The notes: generated by a model not told the origin, from the sequence alone. A stretch of DNA of 64,000 nt from Arthrobacter sp. ISL-65 (GCF_018613795.1 NZ_JAGGPN010000028.1:62001-126000), one strand, 5' to 3'. Positions 42,664 through 51,508 are shown, counted from the stretch's first letter. Program-made: numbers and translations.

Positions 42664-43536
42664 TTAGCTCGCCTGGAGGCTCTCGGCTGCGGCCTTTACC
42701 GCCTCGCGCAGCGGCGTGGTGGGGCGGCCGAGCAGGGCGCTGAGGTCTCCGCTGGTGACCAGGAGATCGCCGCGGGCGATGCCCAGGTCACTGTCCGCCA
42801 GGATGGCCGCGTAGGGCTCCGGCAGACCGGCGTCCACCAGGACCTCGGTGTACTTCTCTGCCGACAGATCCCTGTAAGTCACGGGCTTGCCGGACGCTGC
42901 GCTGACTTCCCCGGCCAGCTCACTGAGGGTGAAGGCGTCGTCGCCGCCCAACTCGTAGACCTGGCCGCCCTGGTCATCTCGGAGCAGCACAGCCGCTGCC
43001 GCCGCCGCGTAGTCGGCGCGGGCAGCGGCGCTCACGCGGCCGTTGCCGGCACTGCCGAGAACGGCGCCGTGCTGGACCTGGACCGGGAGCTGGCCGGTGT
43101 AATTCTCCAGGTACCAGCCGTTGCGAAGCAGGACGAACGGGATCCCGGAATCCCGGAGGATCTCTTCAGTTGCGATGTGCTCATCGGCCAGCTTCATAGC
43201 GGTGGTGTCCGCGTTGGCAACACTGGTGTAAGCGACCAGGCCGACGCCGGCCCCCTTGGCCGCACCGATCGCGTTCCGGTGCTGCTCGACGCGCTGGCCC
43301 ACCTCACTGCCTGAAACCAGCAGGACCTTGTCCGCGCCCGCGAACGCCTGCCGCAGCGACTCGGGCTGGCTGTAGTCGATGGTGCGGACGTGGACGCCGC
43401 GCTGGCCGAGGTCGGCGATCCTGTCCACGGTCCGGCCTGCGGCTACAATCTGCTCCGCGGGCAGGCCGCTATCCAGCAGTGCTTCGACAACGAGGCGGCC
43501 AAGCTGGCCGGTGGCTCCGGTGATGACGATGGTCAT
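42664..43536 (-). CDS. NmrA-like NAD(P)H:quinone oxidoreductase (QOR2 type)
   Basis: A 290-residue atypical short-chain dehydrogenase. It has N-terminal VITGATGQLGRLVVEALL, LLVSGSEVGQRVEQHRNAI and VAYTSVANADTTAMKLADEHIATEEILRDSGIPFVLLRNGWY. This matches QOR2/YtfG quinone oxidoreductases. It is divergent from an HxlR gene, the arrangement known for qor2-qorR in Corynebacterium glutamicum, so a role in quinone or electrophile stress is likely. Confidence 0.88.
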   Translation of the reverse strand: MTIVITGATGQLGRLVVEALLDSGLPAEQIVAAGRTVDRIADLGQRGVHVRTIDYSQPESLRQAFAGADKVLLVSGSEVGQRVEQHRNAIGAAKGAGVGLVAYTSVANADTTAMKLADEHIATEEILRDSGIPFVLLRNGWYLENYTGQLPVQVQHGAVLGSAGNGRVSAAARADYAAAAAAVLLRDDQGGQVYELGGDDAFTLSELAGEVSAASGKPVTYRDLSAEKYTEVLVDAGLPEPYAAILADSDLGIARGDLLVTSGDLSALLGRPTTPLREAVKAAAESLQAS

Positions 43537-43605
43537 GGTTGGTCCTTTCTGAGGTGACTGTCAGTGGTGCCAACCCGGTCCTTTCCGGATTACTTCCCAA
43601 AAGAG

Positions 43606-43630
43606 AGTACGCACTTTCAGGTAAGGTACT
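43606..43630. promoter_or_regulatory. HxlR operator candidate AGTAC-N15-GTACT
   Basis: AGTAC at 43606-43610 and GTACT at 43626-43630 form an inverted pair 25 bp long overall, ending three bases before the HxlR start. It lies within the divergent promoter shared with the quinone oxidoreductase. Confidence 0.6.
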
Positions 43631-43633
43631 GTC

Positions 43634-44014
43634 ATGAAGGTAAGTGCCACAGCCAAGGTCCCCGCTTTCCCCTTCGCCGACGGAATCTTCCCCGCGGGAT
43701 GCCCCAGCCGGACCGTGCTGGACCACGTTACGAGCAAGTGGGGTGTGCTGATCCTCGTGGCCCTGTCCGAGGGCCCCCAGCGCTGGAGCGAACTACGACG
43801 CCGCGCCCAAGGCATCAGCGAGAAGATGCTCGCCCAGACACTGAAGACCCTCGAGGCCGACGGGTTCGTCCGCCGCGACGCCCAGCCGGTCATCCCACCC
43901 CGGGTGGATTACAGCCTGACCGGCCGCGGGGAGGAACTGGCCGCCCTGCTGCTGCCCCTGGTCGCTTGGGTGGCCGAGCACGCCGACGCGATCGTGAACC
44001 GATCCGAATCCTAG
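43634..44014 (+). CDS. HxlR-family redox regulator (QorR-like)
   Basis: A 126-residue winged-helix protein of the HxlR/DUF24 family. It carries the N-terminal cysteine in AGCPSRTVLDHVTSKWGVLIL (C23) that senses diamide or quinones in YodB and QorR relatives. The HTH (WSELRRRAQGISEKMLAQTLKTLEADGFV) and the wing DAQPVIPPRVDYSLTGRG are complete. It is divergent from the QOR2-type gene. It probably represses both and is released by thiol oxidation (inference from family). Confidence 0.9.
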   Translation: MKVSATAKVPAFPFADGIFPAGCPSRTVLDHVTSKWGVLILVALSEGPQRWSELRRRAQGISEKMLAQTLKTLEADGFVRRDAQPVIPPRVDYSLTGRGEELAALLLPLVAWVAEHADAIVNRSES

Positions 44015-44080
44015 GCTGTGAAGTCCCGCCTACAGGTAATGAGCGGCGTTCGCTGACTCGCGGCTACGCGCACAAAACAA

Positions 44081-44129
44081 AAGACGCCCACGCTCCCGGG
44101 ACACAGTCCGCAGAGAACATGGGCGTCTT
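44081..44129. terminator. Hairpin between convergent HxlR and sugar-porter genes
   Basis: AAGACGCCCA (44081-44090) pairs with TGGGCGTCTT (44120-44129). The loop is large (29 nt). On the minus strand it is followed by the A/T-rich TTGTTTTGTG. It is a plausible terminator for the sugar porter. Confidence 0.55.
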
Positions 44130-44159
44130 CCGTTTCATGCCGGAGGAGCCAAGAGCCGG

Positions 44160-45596
44160 TCAGACCTTGACGGACCCCTTCGGAACAAACAGGGTCTCAG
44201 CCTGTTCCAGCGACATGCCGTTCGTCTCCGGCACCTTGTACATGACGAAGAAGAATGAAGCTGCCGCGAAGAGTGCGTACATGGCGTACGTCAGCGGCAG
44301 CGAGGCTGCGGCCATCACGGGGAAGCTCAGCGTGATGGCAAAGTTGGCGATCCACTGGGCGGCGGCGGCCAGGCCCAGGGCGCGGGCGCGGATCCGGGCC
44401 GGGAAGATCTCACCCAGCAGCACCCAGACCAGCGGTCCCCAGGATGCGCCGAAGCTGATCACGAACACGTTCGCGGCCACGAGGGCAACGGGGCCCCAGG
44501 CGCCGGGGAGCGTGATGTCGGAGCCGGAGCCCGTCGCCGACGCGAAGGCGACGGCCATGGCGCCGAGGGAAACGGCCATGCCGATGGAGCCAGCCAGCAG
44601 GATGGGGCGGCGGCCGATCCTGTCCACGAGGGCGATGGCCACGAGCGTGACCAGGATGTTGGTGATGGACGTGGCCACCGAGATGGTCAGCGAGTCCTTC
44701 TCCTGGAAGCCCACGGCCTTCCAGAGCGTGGTGGAGTAGTAGAAGATCACGTTGATGCCCACGAACTGCTGCAGGACGGACAGGGTGATGCCGATCCAGA
44801 CCACGGCCTGCAGGCCGAACGCCTTGCCGCGCAGCGAGCCCTTCCTGCCCGCGAGCTGGTCCTCCTCGATCGCCTCGCGGATTTCCCGCAGGTGACGGTC
44901 GGTGTCCTCATCCGGGGCGATGGAGTCGAAGACCTTCCGGGCCAGGTCCTCCTTGCCCTGGACCACCAGGAAGCGCGGGGACTCGGGGAGCGTGTAGGCG
45001 ACCACGCCGTAGAGCACCGCCGGAACAGCGGCGGCCAGGAACATCCAGCGCCAAGCCTCGATGCCCAGCCAGAATGCCTGGTGCGCACCTCCGGCAGACG
45101 TGGCGAACAGGGCATCGGACAGCAGGGCGGCGAAGATACCCGTGGTGATGGCCAGCTGCTGCAACGACGCGAGCCGGCCGCGGACGTGCCGGGGCGAAAT
45201 TTCGGAGATGTATGCCGGTGCAATCACCGAGGCCAGGCCGATGCCGAGCCCGCCCACCAGGCGCCAGAAAATGAGGTCCCAGACGCTGAAGCAGAAGCCG
45301 GTGCCGATGGCGCTGATGAGGAACAGCAGTGCCCCCAGCTTCATCGCGGGGATGCGGCCGTAGCGGTCCGCTACCTTGCCGGCCATGTACGCGCCGGCTG
45401 CGCAACCCAACAGTGCTACGGCCACGGCGAAACCTGTGACGGCCTCGCTGAGCGCGAATTCGTCCTTCATGGCATCCACGGCGCCGTTGACCACGGAGGA
45501 GTCAAAGCCGAACAGGAAGCCGCCCACGGCGCCGGCAAGCGCCAGCCAGATCACCCGCTTGGGGATCTTAGCGGTTGTCTGCTTGTCGGTGGACAT
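44160..45596 (-). CDS. Sugar porter family MFS transporter
   Basis: A 478-residue 12-helix transporter. It has FGFDSSVVNGAVDAM in helix 1, DRYGRIPAMKLGAL after helix 2, R-x-L-x-G-x-G-like FWRLVGGLGIGLASVIAPAYISE, PESPRFLVVQGKEDLA at the end of helix 6, and the PETNGMSLEQAE motif near the C-terminus. All are sugar porter (SP) signatures. The substrate is a hexose, pentose or inositol; it cannot be narrowed. ATG at 45596 follows GGGAG. The gene is alone on its strand. Confidence 0.93.
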   Translation of the reverse strand: MSTDKQTTAKIPKRVIWLALAGAVGGFLFGFDSSVVNGAVDAMKDEFALSEAVTGFAVAVALLGCAAGAYMAGKVADRYGRIPAMKLGALLFLISAIGTGFCFSVWDLIFWRLVGGLGIGLASVIAPAYISEISPRHVRGRLASLQQLAITTGIFAALLSDALFATSAGGAHQAFWLGIEAWRWMFLAAAVPAVLYGVVAYTLPESPRFLVVQGKEDLARKVFDSIAPDEDTDRHLREIREAIEEDQLAGRKGSLRGKAFGLQAVVWIGITLSVLQQFVGINVIFYYSTTLWKAVGFQEKDSLTISVATSITNILVTLVAIALVDRIGRRPILLAGSIGMAVSLGAMAVAFASATGSGSDITLPGAWGPVALVAANVFVISFGASWGPLVWVLLGEIFPARIRARALGLAAAAQWIANFAITLSFPVMAAASLPLTYAMYALFAAASFFFVMYKVPETNGMSLEQAETLFVPKGSVKV

Positions 45597-45729
45597 GGTT
45601 CTCCCTTGGTTCGGGGGTGGGTGGATGCGGTGCAAACGTCGTCGGCTGCGGAAACCGGCCCTGTCGGCCGGCGCACACGCGCCTAACAGTGTGCCACGTC
45701 ACCGGGCGCTGATCCACTCCGGGACGGAT

Positions 45730-45763
45730 GACGACGACGGCGGGAGGTCCCGCCGTCGTCGTC
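45730..45763. other. 16-bp perfect hairpin in the intergenic DNA
   Basis: GACGACGACGGCGGGA (45730-45745) pairs with TCCCGCCGTCGTCGTC (45748-45763) across a 2-nt loop. It lies between the sugar porter start and the DHA2 gene end. It may act as a second terminator or read as an operator. Confidence 0.55.
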
Positions 45764-45803
45764 CGTTTGGTGCCGCATCCGGCGGATTTCCGCGGAAAAC
45801 GCA

Positions 45804-45833
45804 ACGGCAGGCACCCCGGAAGGTGCCTGCCGT
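45804..45833 (-). terminator. Intrinsic terminator of the DHA2 transporter gene
   Basis: ACGGCAGGCACC (45804-45815) pairs with GGTGCCTGCCGT (45822-45833), a 12-bp stem with 6-nt loop. On the minus strand it is followed by TGCGTTTTCC. It starts 46 bp after the stop codon. Confidence 0.85.
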
Positions 45834-45878
45834 AACGCAGGTGCGGAAGTTCCGCCGACAACGAGTGGTGAGCGGCGC

Positions 45879-47531
45879 CTAGTGGGCCGCCGCGGGTTCT
45901 TTCATGACGGCCTTCGGGTCCGTGAGCTTCTTCTTCGGCAGCGCGAAGCTGATGAGGAAGGCGATGCCGGTGAGGACGGCAGCGGTGAGCATGACGGCGT
46001 CGATCGACTGGGCAAAGCCCTCGGTGATGGGCCGGGTGAGCACCGGGTTCGCGGAGTGCAGCCAGCTGGTGTCGTTAAGGGATTCGTTGCTGGCGCCGTT
46101 CTTGAAGAAGTCGTAGAGCTTGGCGTTCGCGGGATCGGCGGCGACAGCGGGGTCCTTCAGGACCTTCACGTAAGCGGCATTCTGCATGGCGTCCTTCATG
46201 CCGCTTGCGATCTTGTCCGCGGCCAGGCTGAACAGCATGGAGATGAACACCGCCGTGCCCACCGCGCCGCCCATGGAGCGGAAAAACGCGGCGGTGGAGG
46301 TGCCAACGCCCATGTCCTTCGCGGGCACCGAGACCTGCATCGCGAGGGTGAGCGGCTGCATGCAGAAGCCCAGGCCCAGGCCGAAGAAGACCGCGATCAG
46401 CCCGGGGACCCAGAGCTGGGTGTCAGCGCCCAGGGACAGGCCCATCACGGTCGCGGAGCAGGTCAGGGTGGCGGTGCCCAGGATCGGGAAGATCCGGAAG
46501 GTGCCCGAGGCCGAGATGGTCCGTCCGGCGGTGATGGAGCCGGTCAGGATGCCGACAGTGAAGGTGATCATCATCAGGCCGGCCTCGGTGGGCGTGAGGC
46601 CCTTGACCAGCTGCAGGTACATGGGCAGCATCGCGATGGCGCCGAACATGCCGATGCCGATGATGAAGTTCAGCAGCGAGGACAGCCCGAAGGTGACGTT
46701 CCGGAAGAGGCGCAGCGGGATGAGGGCGTAGTCCCCGGCGCGGCGCTCTGCCAGCAGGAATGTGATGATGCCGAGGACGCCCAGGCCGTAGCAGATGAAG
46801 GAATTGGCTGAGGTCCAGCCCCAGCTGCGGCCCTGTTCGGCGACGAGCAGCAGCGGGACGATGGCAAGGGTGATGGCTGCGGCGCCCCAGTAGTCGATCC
46901 GCTGTTTGACGTGCTTGGCGGGCAGGTGGAGGTAGAGGAACACCACGGCCAGCGCGGCCAGGCCGATGGGCAGGTTGATGAAGAAGACCCAGCGCCAGCC
47001 GTCGAAGCCCAGGATGCTCTCCGAACCGGCGAAGGCGCCGCCCACGACGGGGCCGAGGACTGATGAGATGCCGAATACGGACATGAAGTAGCCCTGGAAC
47101 TTGGCCCGGTCCTTGAGCGGCACGATGTCGCCGATGATGGTCAGTGCCAGGGCCAGGAGGCCGCCGGCGCCCATGCCCTGGATGCCGCGGGCGATGGCCA
47201 GTTCGGTCATCGAGTGCACCGAGCCGGCATACAGCGAGCCGGCCAGGAAGATGATGATCGCCGCGAGGTAGAGCGGGCGGCGGCCGAAGATGTCGCTGAG
47301 CTTGCCGTACAGCGGGGTGGTGACCGTGGACGTGATCAGGTATGCCGTGGTGGCCCATGCCTGGAGGGAGAGCCCGTCGAGGTCGTTGGCAATGGTGTAG
47401 ATGGAGGTGGACACGATGGTCTGGTCCAGCGAGGACAGGAACATGCCGAGCATCAGCCCCACCATGACGGTGATGGTCTGCCGCTGCGTCAGGGCCTCTC
47501 CGGGCGCGGGTCCGACAGTGGATTTGGACAT
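45879..47531 (-). CDS. DHA2-family MFS drug exporter (14 TM)
   Basis: A 550-residue transporter with 14 predicted helices (EmrB/QacA type). It has LDQTIVSTSIYTIANDL in helix 1, KLSDIFGRRPLYL motif A, the antiporter motif C in SVLGPVVGGAFAG, and a ~70-residue external loop before the last helix (ASNESLNDTSWLHSAN). It probably exports hydrophobic drugs with H+ exchange. The promoter carries a MarR-like palindrome but no MarR gene adjoins. Confidence 0.92.
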   Translation of the reverse strand: MSKSTVGPAPGEALTQRQTITVMVGLMLGMFLSSLDQTIVSTSIYTIANDLDGLSLQAWATTAYLITSTVTTPLYGKLSDIFGRRPLYLAAIIIFLAGSLYAGSVHSMTELAIARGIQGMGAGGLLALALTIIGDIVPLKDRAKFQGYFMSVFGISSVLGPVVGGAFAGSESILGFDGWRWVFFINLPIGLAALAVVFLYLHLPAKHVKQRIDYWGAAAITLAIVPLLLVAEQGRSWGWTSANSFICYGLGVLGIITFLLAERRAGDYALIPLRLFRNVTFGLSSLLNFIIGIGMFGAIAMLPMYLQLVKGLTPTEAGLMMITFTVGILTGSITAGRTISASGTFRIFPILGTATLTCSATVMGLSLGADTQLWVPGLIAVFFGLGLGFCMQPLTLAMQVSVPAKDMGVGTSTAAFFRSMGGAVGTAVFISMLFSLAADKIASGMKDAMQNAAYVKVLKDPAVAADPANAKLYDFFKNGASNESLNDTSWLHSANPVLTRPITEGFAQSIDAVMLTAAVLTGIAFLISFALPKKKLTDPKAVMKEPAAAH

Positions 47532-47568
47532 GGCTGCTCCAGGGTCAAGAGAAAGGGGATCGCATTTG

Positions 47569-47595
47569 ATAGTTGCTTTCAGTAACTATGTTACT
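47569..47595. promoter_or_regulatory. MarR-like double operator upstream of the DHA2 exporter
   Basis: ATAGTT-N9-AACTAT (47569-47589) overlaps the perfect 15-bp palindrome AGTAACTATGTTACT (47581-47595). On the minus strand the sites cover the likely promoter about 40-65 bp before the start. AGTTACT/AGTAACT palindromes are typical for MarR-family repressors of drug exporters. No regulator gene is adjacent. Confidence 0.65.
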
Positions 47596-47650
47596 TGCTG
47601 CTTTGTTCCCCGGAGCAACGGAAATTTTCCCGCGGAGTGCCCTACGTGTC

Positions 47651-48139
47651 TCAGCGCTCGATGAGGATTCCGTCAGGATCGCACCAGATAGTGGCGCCGG
47701 TGCGGATGGTCACGCCGTCGATCAGCAGGTCCACGTCAGTCTCTCCCGCCCCGGCCTTGGCGCTCTTGCGCGGGTTGCTGCCGAGGGCTTTGACGCCGAG
47801 GGGGAGTTCTGCGATGGCCTCGCGGTCGCGGATGGCACCGTTGATTACGACGCCGGCCCAGCCGTTTGCCACGGCGCTCGCCGCGATCAGGTCCCCCATT
47901 AGAGCGGTCCGCAGCGAACCGGCGCCATCCACCACCAGCACGGCGCCGTTCCCGGGTGTGGCGAGGACGGCCTTGACGAGGGCGTTGTCCTCCAGGCAGC
48001 GCACAGTCCGGACGGGGCCGCTGAAATGCGTGTGACCGCCCAGGGACTGGAATTGCAGGGAGACGGAGTCCAACTCGTCGCCGCGGTCATCGTAGAGGTC
48101 GGCGGTGTTGATGGCGGCATTGGCAGGCGAAGCGGTCAT
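47651..48139 (-). CDS. rraA: RraA-family protein (RNase E inhibitor/HMG aldolase-like)
   Basis: A 162-residue RraA-like protein. It has NTADLYDDRGDELDSV near the N-terminus, GAVLVVDGAGSLRTALMGDLIAASAVANGWAGVVINGAIRD as the central signature, and SNPRKSAKAGAGETDVDLLIDGV toward the C-terminus. Members either inhibit RNase E or act as metal-dependent 4-hydroxy-4-methyl-2-oxoglutarate aldolases; the conserved G-D and R-D residues of the aldolase are present. ATG at 48139 follows AGGAG. Confidence 0.9.
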   Translation of the reverse strand: MTASPANAAINTADLYDDRGDELDSVSLQFQSLGGHTHFSGPVRTVRCLEDNALVKAVLATPGNGAVLVVDGAGSLRTALMGDLIAASAVANGWAGVVINGAIRDREAIAELPLGVKALGSNPRKSAKAGAGETDVDLLIDGVTIRTGATIWCDPDGILIER

Positions 48140-48179
48140 TGGTTCTCCTCGGGATCGTGGTGCGGCTATCAAAGCCTAG

Positions 48180-49325
48180 CTATCCGCAGGGCCTCCACGT
48201 CTTACCGCCGGGTGCGTAGCAGCGCGGCCCGGTGTAGCCCGGGTACGGGTCGGTGACCGGTGCCGGAGCTGCCGGCGGTTCATATACGGGCGGAACGTAG
48301 ACAGGGGGAGCCGGCGGAACATAGACAGGAGGAAGGTTTCTGATGCGTTCGGCCTCCGCGGCGGCGGCATCAGCTGCAGCCCTGGCCTTGGCTGCTGCGG
48401 CCGCCTCAGCCGCCATTTTCGCAGCTGCCGACTTTGCTGCGGATTCAGCCTTCACCCGGGCCGCCTTCGCTGCTGCTGCCGCATCGGCGAGGCTTTTCTT
48501 CTTACCCTTGATTGTTGCCTGCCGTGCTGTCGCCGCTGAGGCTGAAGTGTTAAGCCGTGAAACGAGCTGAGCCAGCTTGGCTGGCTGGTAGGCAGCCCAA
48601 TGGACCTTGCCCTTAGCTTCCGAGGCCGCCTTCAGCGCTGCGATGGTCGCCAGGGCGGTTGCAAGCCCCGCATTTGATTTGTCGAGTGCTGACGTCGATT
48701 CGGAGAGCGGAACAGCCGTGATCGTCTCAACTGCTGCGACCGCCTTCTCAACCTGCTGCGCAGGCAGACACGCGAGATCCGTAGAGTTGAGTCCCACAGC
48801 CCGGGTCCGGGCCTCGTCGAAGGCTTCCTCAACCGCCGGGTAAAACTTGCGGTTCGGCTCTATAAGCATCGGAACACCCAAGCCTTGGCGCGCGACCTCC
48901 GCGTTGATAAGGGTTCCTGACGAATCAAAAACGCCGGCGAGTGTGCGTCCATACTTGTCGGTTGGCTCTACATCGAGCTCCAAACGGACCACCGACCCGA
49001 CTGGAAGGAGCTGCTCCAGCGCGGTGGTAGCTTCGGGGCCGAGGCACTCTACGGGAGCGTTCGGATCCTTGGTTTCCGGCGTATCGACGTTGAGCAGGCG
49101 AATGGTCTTCTCGCCTTCACGGGTCGTTGCCACGAAGGTGTCTCCGTCGATGACGCGGCTGACTGTGGCCTCGTCATTTGCAGGGCTCTGGCTGGAGCTG
49201 GAGGCCTGTTGGGTGCTGTTGGTGGTACAAGCCGTGAGCGCCAGAGCGGCGGCGATCGCAACAGCGGCGGATTTGAGTAGGGCGCGATGGCCGGGGATGT
49301 GTGATGACAAGTTGCGTTCCCCCAT
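48180..49325 (-). CDS. Thermonuclease-family lipoprotein with Ala-rich coiled coil
   Basis: A 381-residue exported protein. The signal ends in the lipobox ALTAC (C about 33). An SNase domain follows (~55-170): RVIDGDTFVATTREG, IRLLNVDTPETKDP and DKYGRTLAGVF. These hold the metal-binding Asp residues and catalytic Arg/Glu/Arg equivalents of staphylococcal nuclease. The following ~130 residues are an Ala/Lys-rich helical region. A Pro/Val/Tyr-rich repeat (PPVYVPP) leads to the C-terminal tail GPRCYAPGGKTWRPCG with a cysteine pair. It probably degrades nucleic acid at the cell surface. Confidence 0.88.
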   Translation of the reverse strand: MGERNLSSHIPGHRALLKSAAVAIAAALALTACTTNSTQQASSSSQSPANDEATVSRVIDGDTFVATTREGEKTIRLLNVDTPETKDPNAPVECLGPEATTALEQLLPVGSVVRLELDVEPTDKYGRTLAGVFDSSGTLINAEVARQGLGVPMLIEPNRKFYPAVEEAFDEARTRAVGLNSTDLACLPAQQVEKAVAAVETITAVPLSESTSALDKSNAGLATALATIAALKAASEAKGKVHWAAYQPAKLAQLVSRLNTSASAATARQATIKGKKKSLADAAAAAKAARVKAESAAKSAAAKMAAEAAAAAKARAAADAAAAEAERIRNLPPVYVPPAPPVYVPPVYEPPAAPAPVTDPYPGYTGPRCYAPGGKTWRPCG

Positions 49326-49471
49326 GGAAAGAGCAATAGGTGTCTCTGCGAGCGGTACCCCGGTGGCAGGAGGTGTGCAGGCAACGCATTCTATCGCTGC
49401 AAAGAACGCTGATCTAAACGTCCTGCAGATAGTCTGATTCCATCATCACGATGTTTCAGGGGGAGACCGCC

Positions 49472-50773
49472 ATGAGCCTGTCCGACATACCCGGCGCCGT
49501 ACCCGACCCTGGCATGGTGGGCACGCGGCCATCCGCCGCGCTCGCTGAACCGACGGAGCGCGTCAGGTCCCTGTGGATCACGGGCGTGGTGCTGGTCAAC
49601 CTCGGCATTAACGCGGCGTTTTTCGGCCCCATCCAGGTGCTCCTCGCGCAGCAGGCGGAACATTTCGATCCCGGGCAGAAGGAAGCCATCCTCGCGCTGG
49701 TGACAGGTGCCGGGGCAGCGGTGTCGCTCGTGGCGAACCCGCTTTTCGGCGCCTTCAGCGACCGGACCACTTCCCGCTTCGGGCGCCGGGTGCCATGGGT
49801 GCTGGCGGGTGCCGTCCTGGGTGCGGCGGCGCTGGTTGGCCTGGCCGGGGCTCCGAACGTGGCGGTCATGACCCTGCTGTGGTGCCTCGTGCAGGCAGGC
49901 TGCAACGGCGCCTACGCGGCCATCACCGCTGCCCTTCCTGACCGGGTCCCCGTTCCGCAGCGTGCCACCGTCGGCGGGCTGGCGGCCATGGGCCAGACGA
50001 TGGGCATCCTCCTCGGCGCGGTGATTGCTGCCGTCGTCAGTGGAAACTTCGCACTGGGCTATGTGGTGTGCGCGGCAGCGCTGGTGGCGGGCGTGGTGAT
50101 GTACCTCTTCCGGAGTGACGACGCGCCGCTGCCCGCAGTTGCCCGGCCCCGGCTGAACTGGTCGGAGTTCCTGCTCGGCTTTATCCGGCCGCTGCGCCAT
50201 CCGGACTTTGCCTGGGCGTGGATCACCCGGCTGCTGGTCAACATCGGCAACCACATGGTCACCCTGTACCTGCTGTTCTTCCTGGCGGACGCCGTGCACC
50301 TGAAGGAGACCACGGGGCTCGAACCAGCCTTCGGCGTGCTGGTGCTAACCGGGCTGTACGCCGTATTCGTGATCATCACCAGCGTGGTGGGCGGCAGGCT
50401 CAGTGACAGGATGGGCAAGCGTAAGCCCCTGGTCATCGCATCCTCGGCCATCATTGCGCTGGCGTCCCTCATCCTGGCCTTTGCGCCCACCTGGATCGGC
50501 GGCATCGTCGGCGCCAGCGTGCTCGGCATAGGGTTCGGCGCCTACCTTGCCGTTGACTTCGCCCTCATCACGCAGGTGCTGCCCAGCGCGGGCGAGCGGG
50601 GCAAGGACCTGGGCGTCATCAATGTCGCCAGCTCGCTGCCCCAGGTCATCGCCCCGGTACTGGCCTGGCCCTTCGTCACGCTGTGGGGCGGCTACGTGTC
50701 GCTCTACGTTGCTGCCGCGGTAATCGGGCTGCTGGGGGCCGTGTTCGTGGTCAAGATCAAGGGCGTTGCCTAG
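49472..50773 (+). CDS. MFS transporter
   Basis: A 433-residue 12-helix transporter. It has NPLFGAFSDRTTSRFGRRVPW in the first half, a classic motif A of the GPH/SLC45-like branch, and GGRLSDRMGKRKPLVI in the second. GGGGAG precedes the ATG at 49472 by seven bases; an upstream ATG at 49451 is less suitable. The TetR gene follows within 80 bp on the same strand and may control it. Substrate unknown; related proteins carry sugars. Confidence 0.88.
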   Translation: MSLSDIPGAVPDPGMVGTRPSAALAEPTERVRSLWITGVVLVNLGINAAFFGPIQVLLAQQAEHFDPGQKEAILALVTGAGAAVSLVANPLFGAFSDRTTSRFGRRVPWVLAGAVLGAAALVGLAGAPNVAVMTLLWCLVQAGCNGAYAAITAALPDRVPVPQRATVGGLAAMGQTMGILLGAVIAAVVSGNFALGYVVCAAALVAGVVMYLFRSDDAPLPAVARPRLNWSEFLLGFIRPLRHPDFAWAWITRLLVNIGNHMVTLYLLFFLADAVHLKETTGLEPAFGVLVLTGLYAVFVIITSVVGGRLSDRMGKRKPLVIASSAIIALASLILAFAPTWIGGIVGASVLGIGFGAYLAVDFALITQVLPSAGERGKDLGVINVASSLPQVIAPVLAWPFVTLWGGYVSLYVAAAVIGLLGAVFVVKIKGVA

Positions 50774-50819
50774 CGTCGGCGACATTTCCGGCTCCAAGGG
50801 AGCGCGGAGGCCTGTGCCG

Positions 50820-50825
50820 TATAGT
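50820..50825 (+). promoter_or_regulatory. -10 box upstream of the TetR gene
   Basis: TATAGT at 50820-50825 lies 27 bp before the preferred ATG at 50853. The matching -35 is not obvious. It supports a start downstream of the long in-frame extension. Confidence 0.4.
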
Positions 50826-50852
50826 GGTGTGCGAATCGCGGCAGGACCGGGA

Positions 50853-51494
50853 ATGGGGCTCTCCCTGACTGCACCAGGAATCTCAACCTCCGGACTGATG
50901 ATGCTTGACTCTATGCCTGATCTTCCGCCCATGGCCGCCCCGCCCTCCCTTCCCCGGCAGCAGCGCCGCTATAACCGGATTCTGGAGGTGGCCGCCGGGT
51001 TCGCGCGGAAGGGCCTCCAGTCCGTGACCCTGTCCGAGGTTGCCGCCCAAGCCAACGTCCCCCTCGGCACCCTGTACCGCTACTTCCCCTCCGCCACCCA
51101 CCTGATGCTGGCCTTGTACCGGCATCAGCTCGGCGAGCTCAAGACGGGGACCGGGCCGGGCGCTGTCCGCATCCATGCGCTCTCCGGTGTGGCCATGGAA
51201 ATCTTCCACATGCGCGTCATGCAGCCCGCCGTCGAACAGTGCCTCAGCCAAGGCGTGTACCTCAAGGACCGGGACACCACCGGCCTGCTGCGAGAGATCG
51301 ATTCCCTGGCGGAGCGCGCCGTCGCCGCAGTGTGTGGCGACCCTGCTGTCGCCCGGGTCCTGCTGCCGACGGTCACCGGTCTAGTCCAGTCCGTGCGCTG
51401 CCGTAGACTATCCCTCTTTGAGGCGGAGGAAGACCTAAAGAAGGCGTGCGCCCTGCTGACGCCGGCGCCCCGGTTAGCGCGGAATACCGCGTAA
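50853..51494 (+). CDS. TetR-family transcriptional regulator
   Basis: A 213-residue regulator. The HTH is QSVTLSEVAAQANVPLGTLYRYFPSATHLMLALY; a helical C-terminal domain follows. ATG at 50853 is chosen because AGGA lies six bases upstream and a -10 box precedes it; starts at 50898 or 50901 are alternatives. It follows the MFS gene closely. A perfect CCGGTCTAGACCGG palindrome lies directly after its stop. The target is unknown. Confidence 0.85.
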   Translation: MGLSLTAPGISTSGLMMLDSMPDLPPMAAPPSLPRQQRRYNRILEVAAGFARKGLQSVTLSEVAAQANVPLGTLYRYFPSATHLMLALYRHQLGELKTGTGPGAVRIHALSGVAMEIFHMRVMQPAVEQCLSQGVYLKDRDTTGLLREIDSLAERAVAAVCGDPAVARVLLPTVTGLVQSVRCRRLSLFEAEEDLKKACALLTPAPRLARNTA

Positions 51495-51508
51495 CCGGTC
51501 TAGACCGG
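51495..51508. promoter_or_regulatory. 14-bp perfect palindrome after the TetR gene
   Basis: CCGGTCTAGACCGG starts one base after the stop codon. It could be a TetR-type operator or a small hairpin. The rest of 51509-51718 shows no gene or clear signal. Confidence 0.35.
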
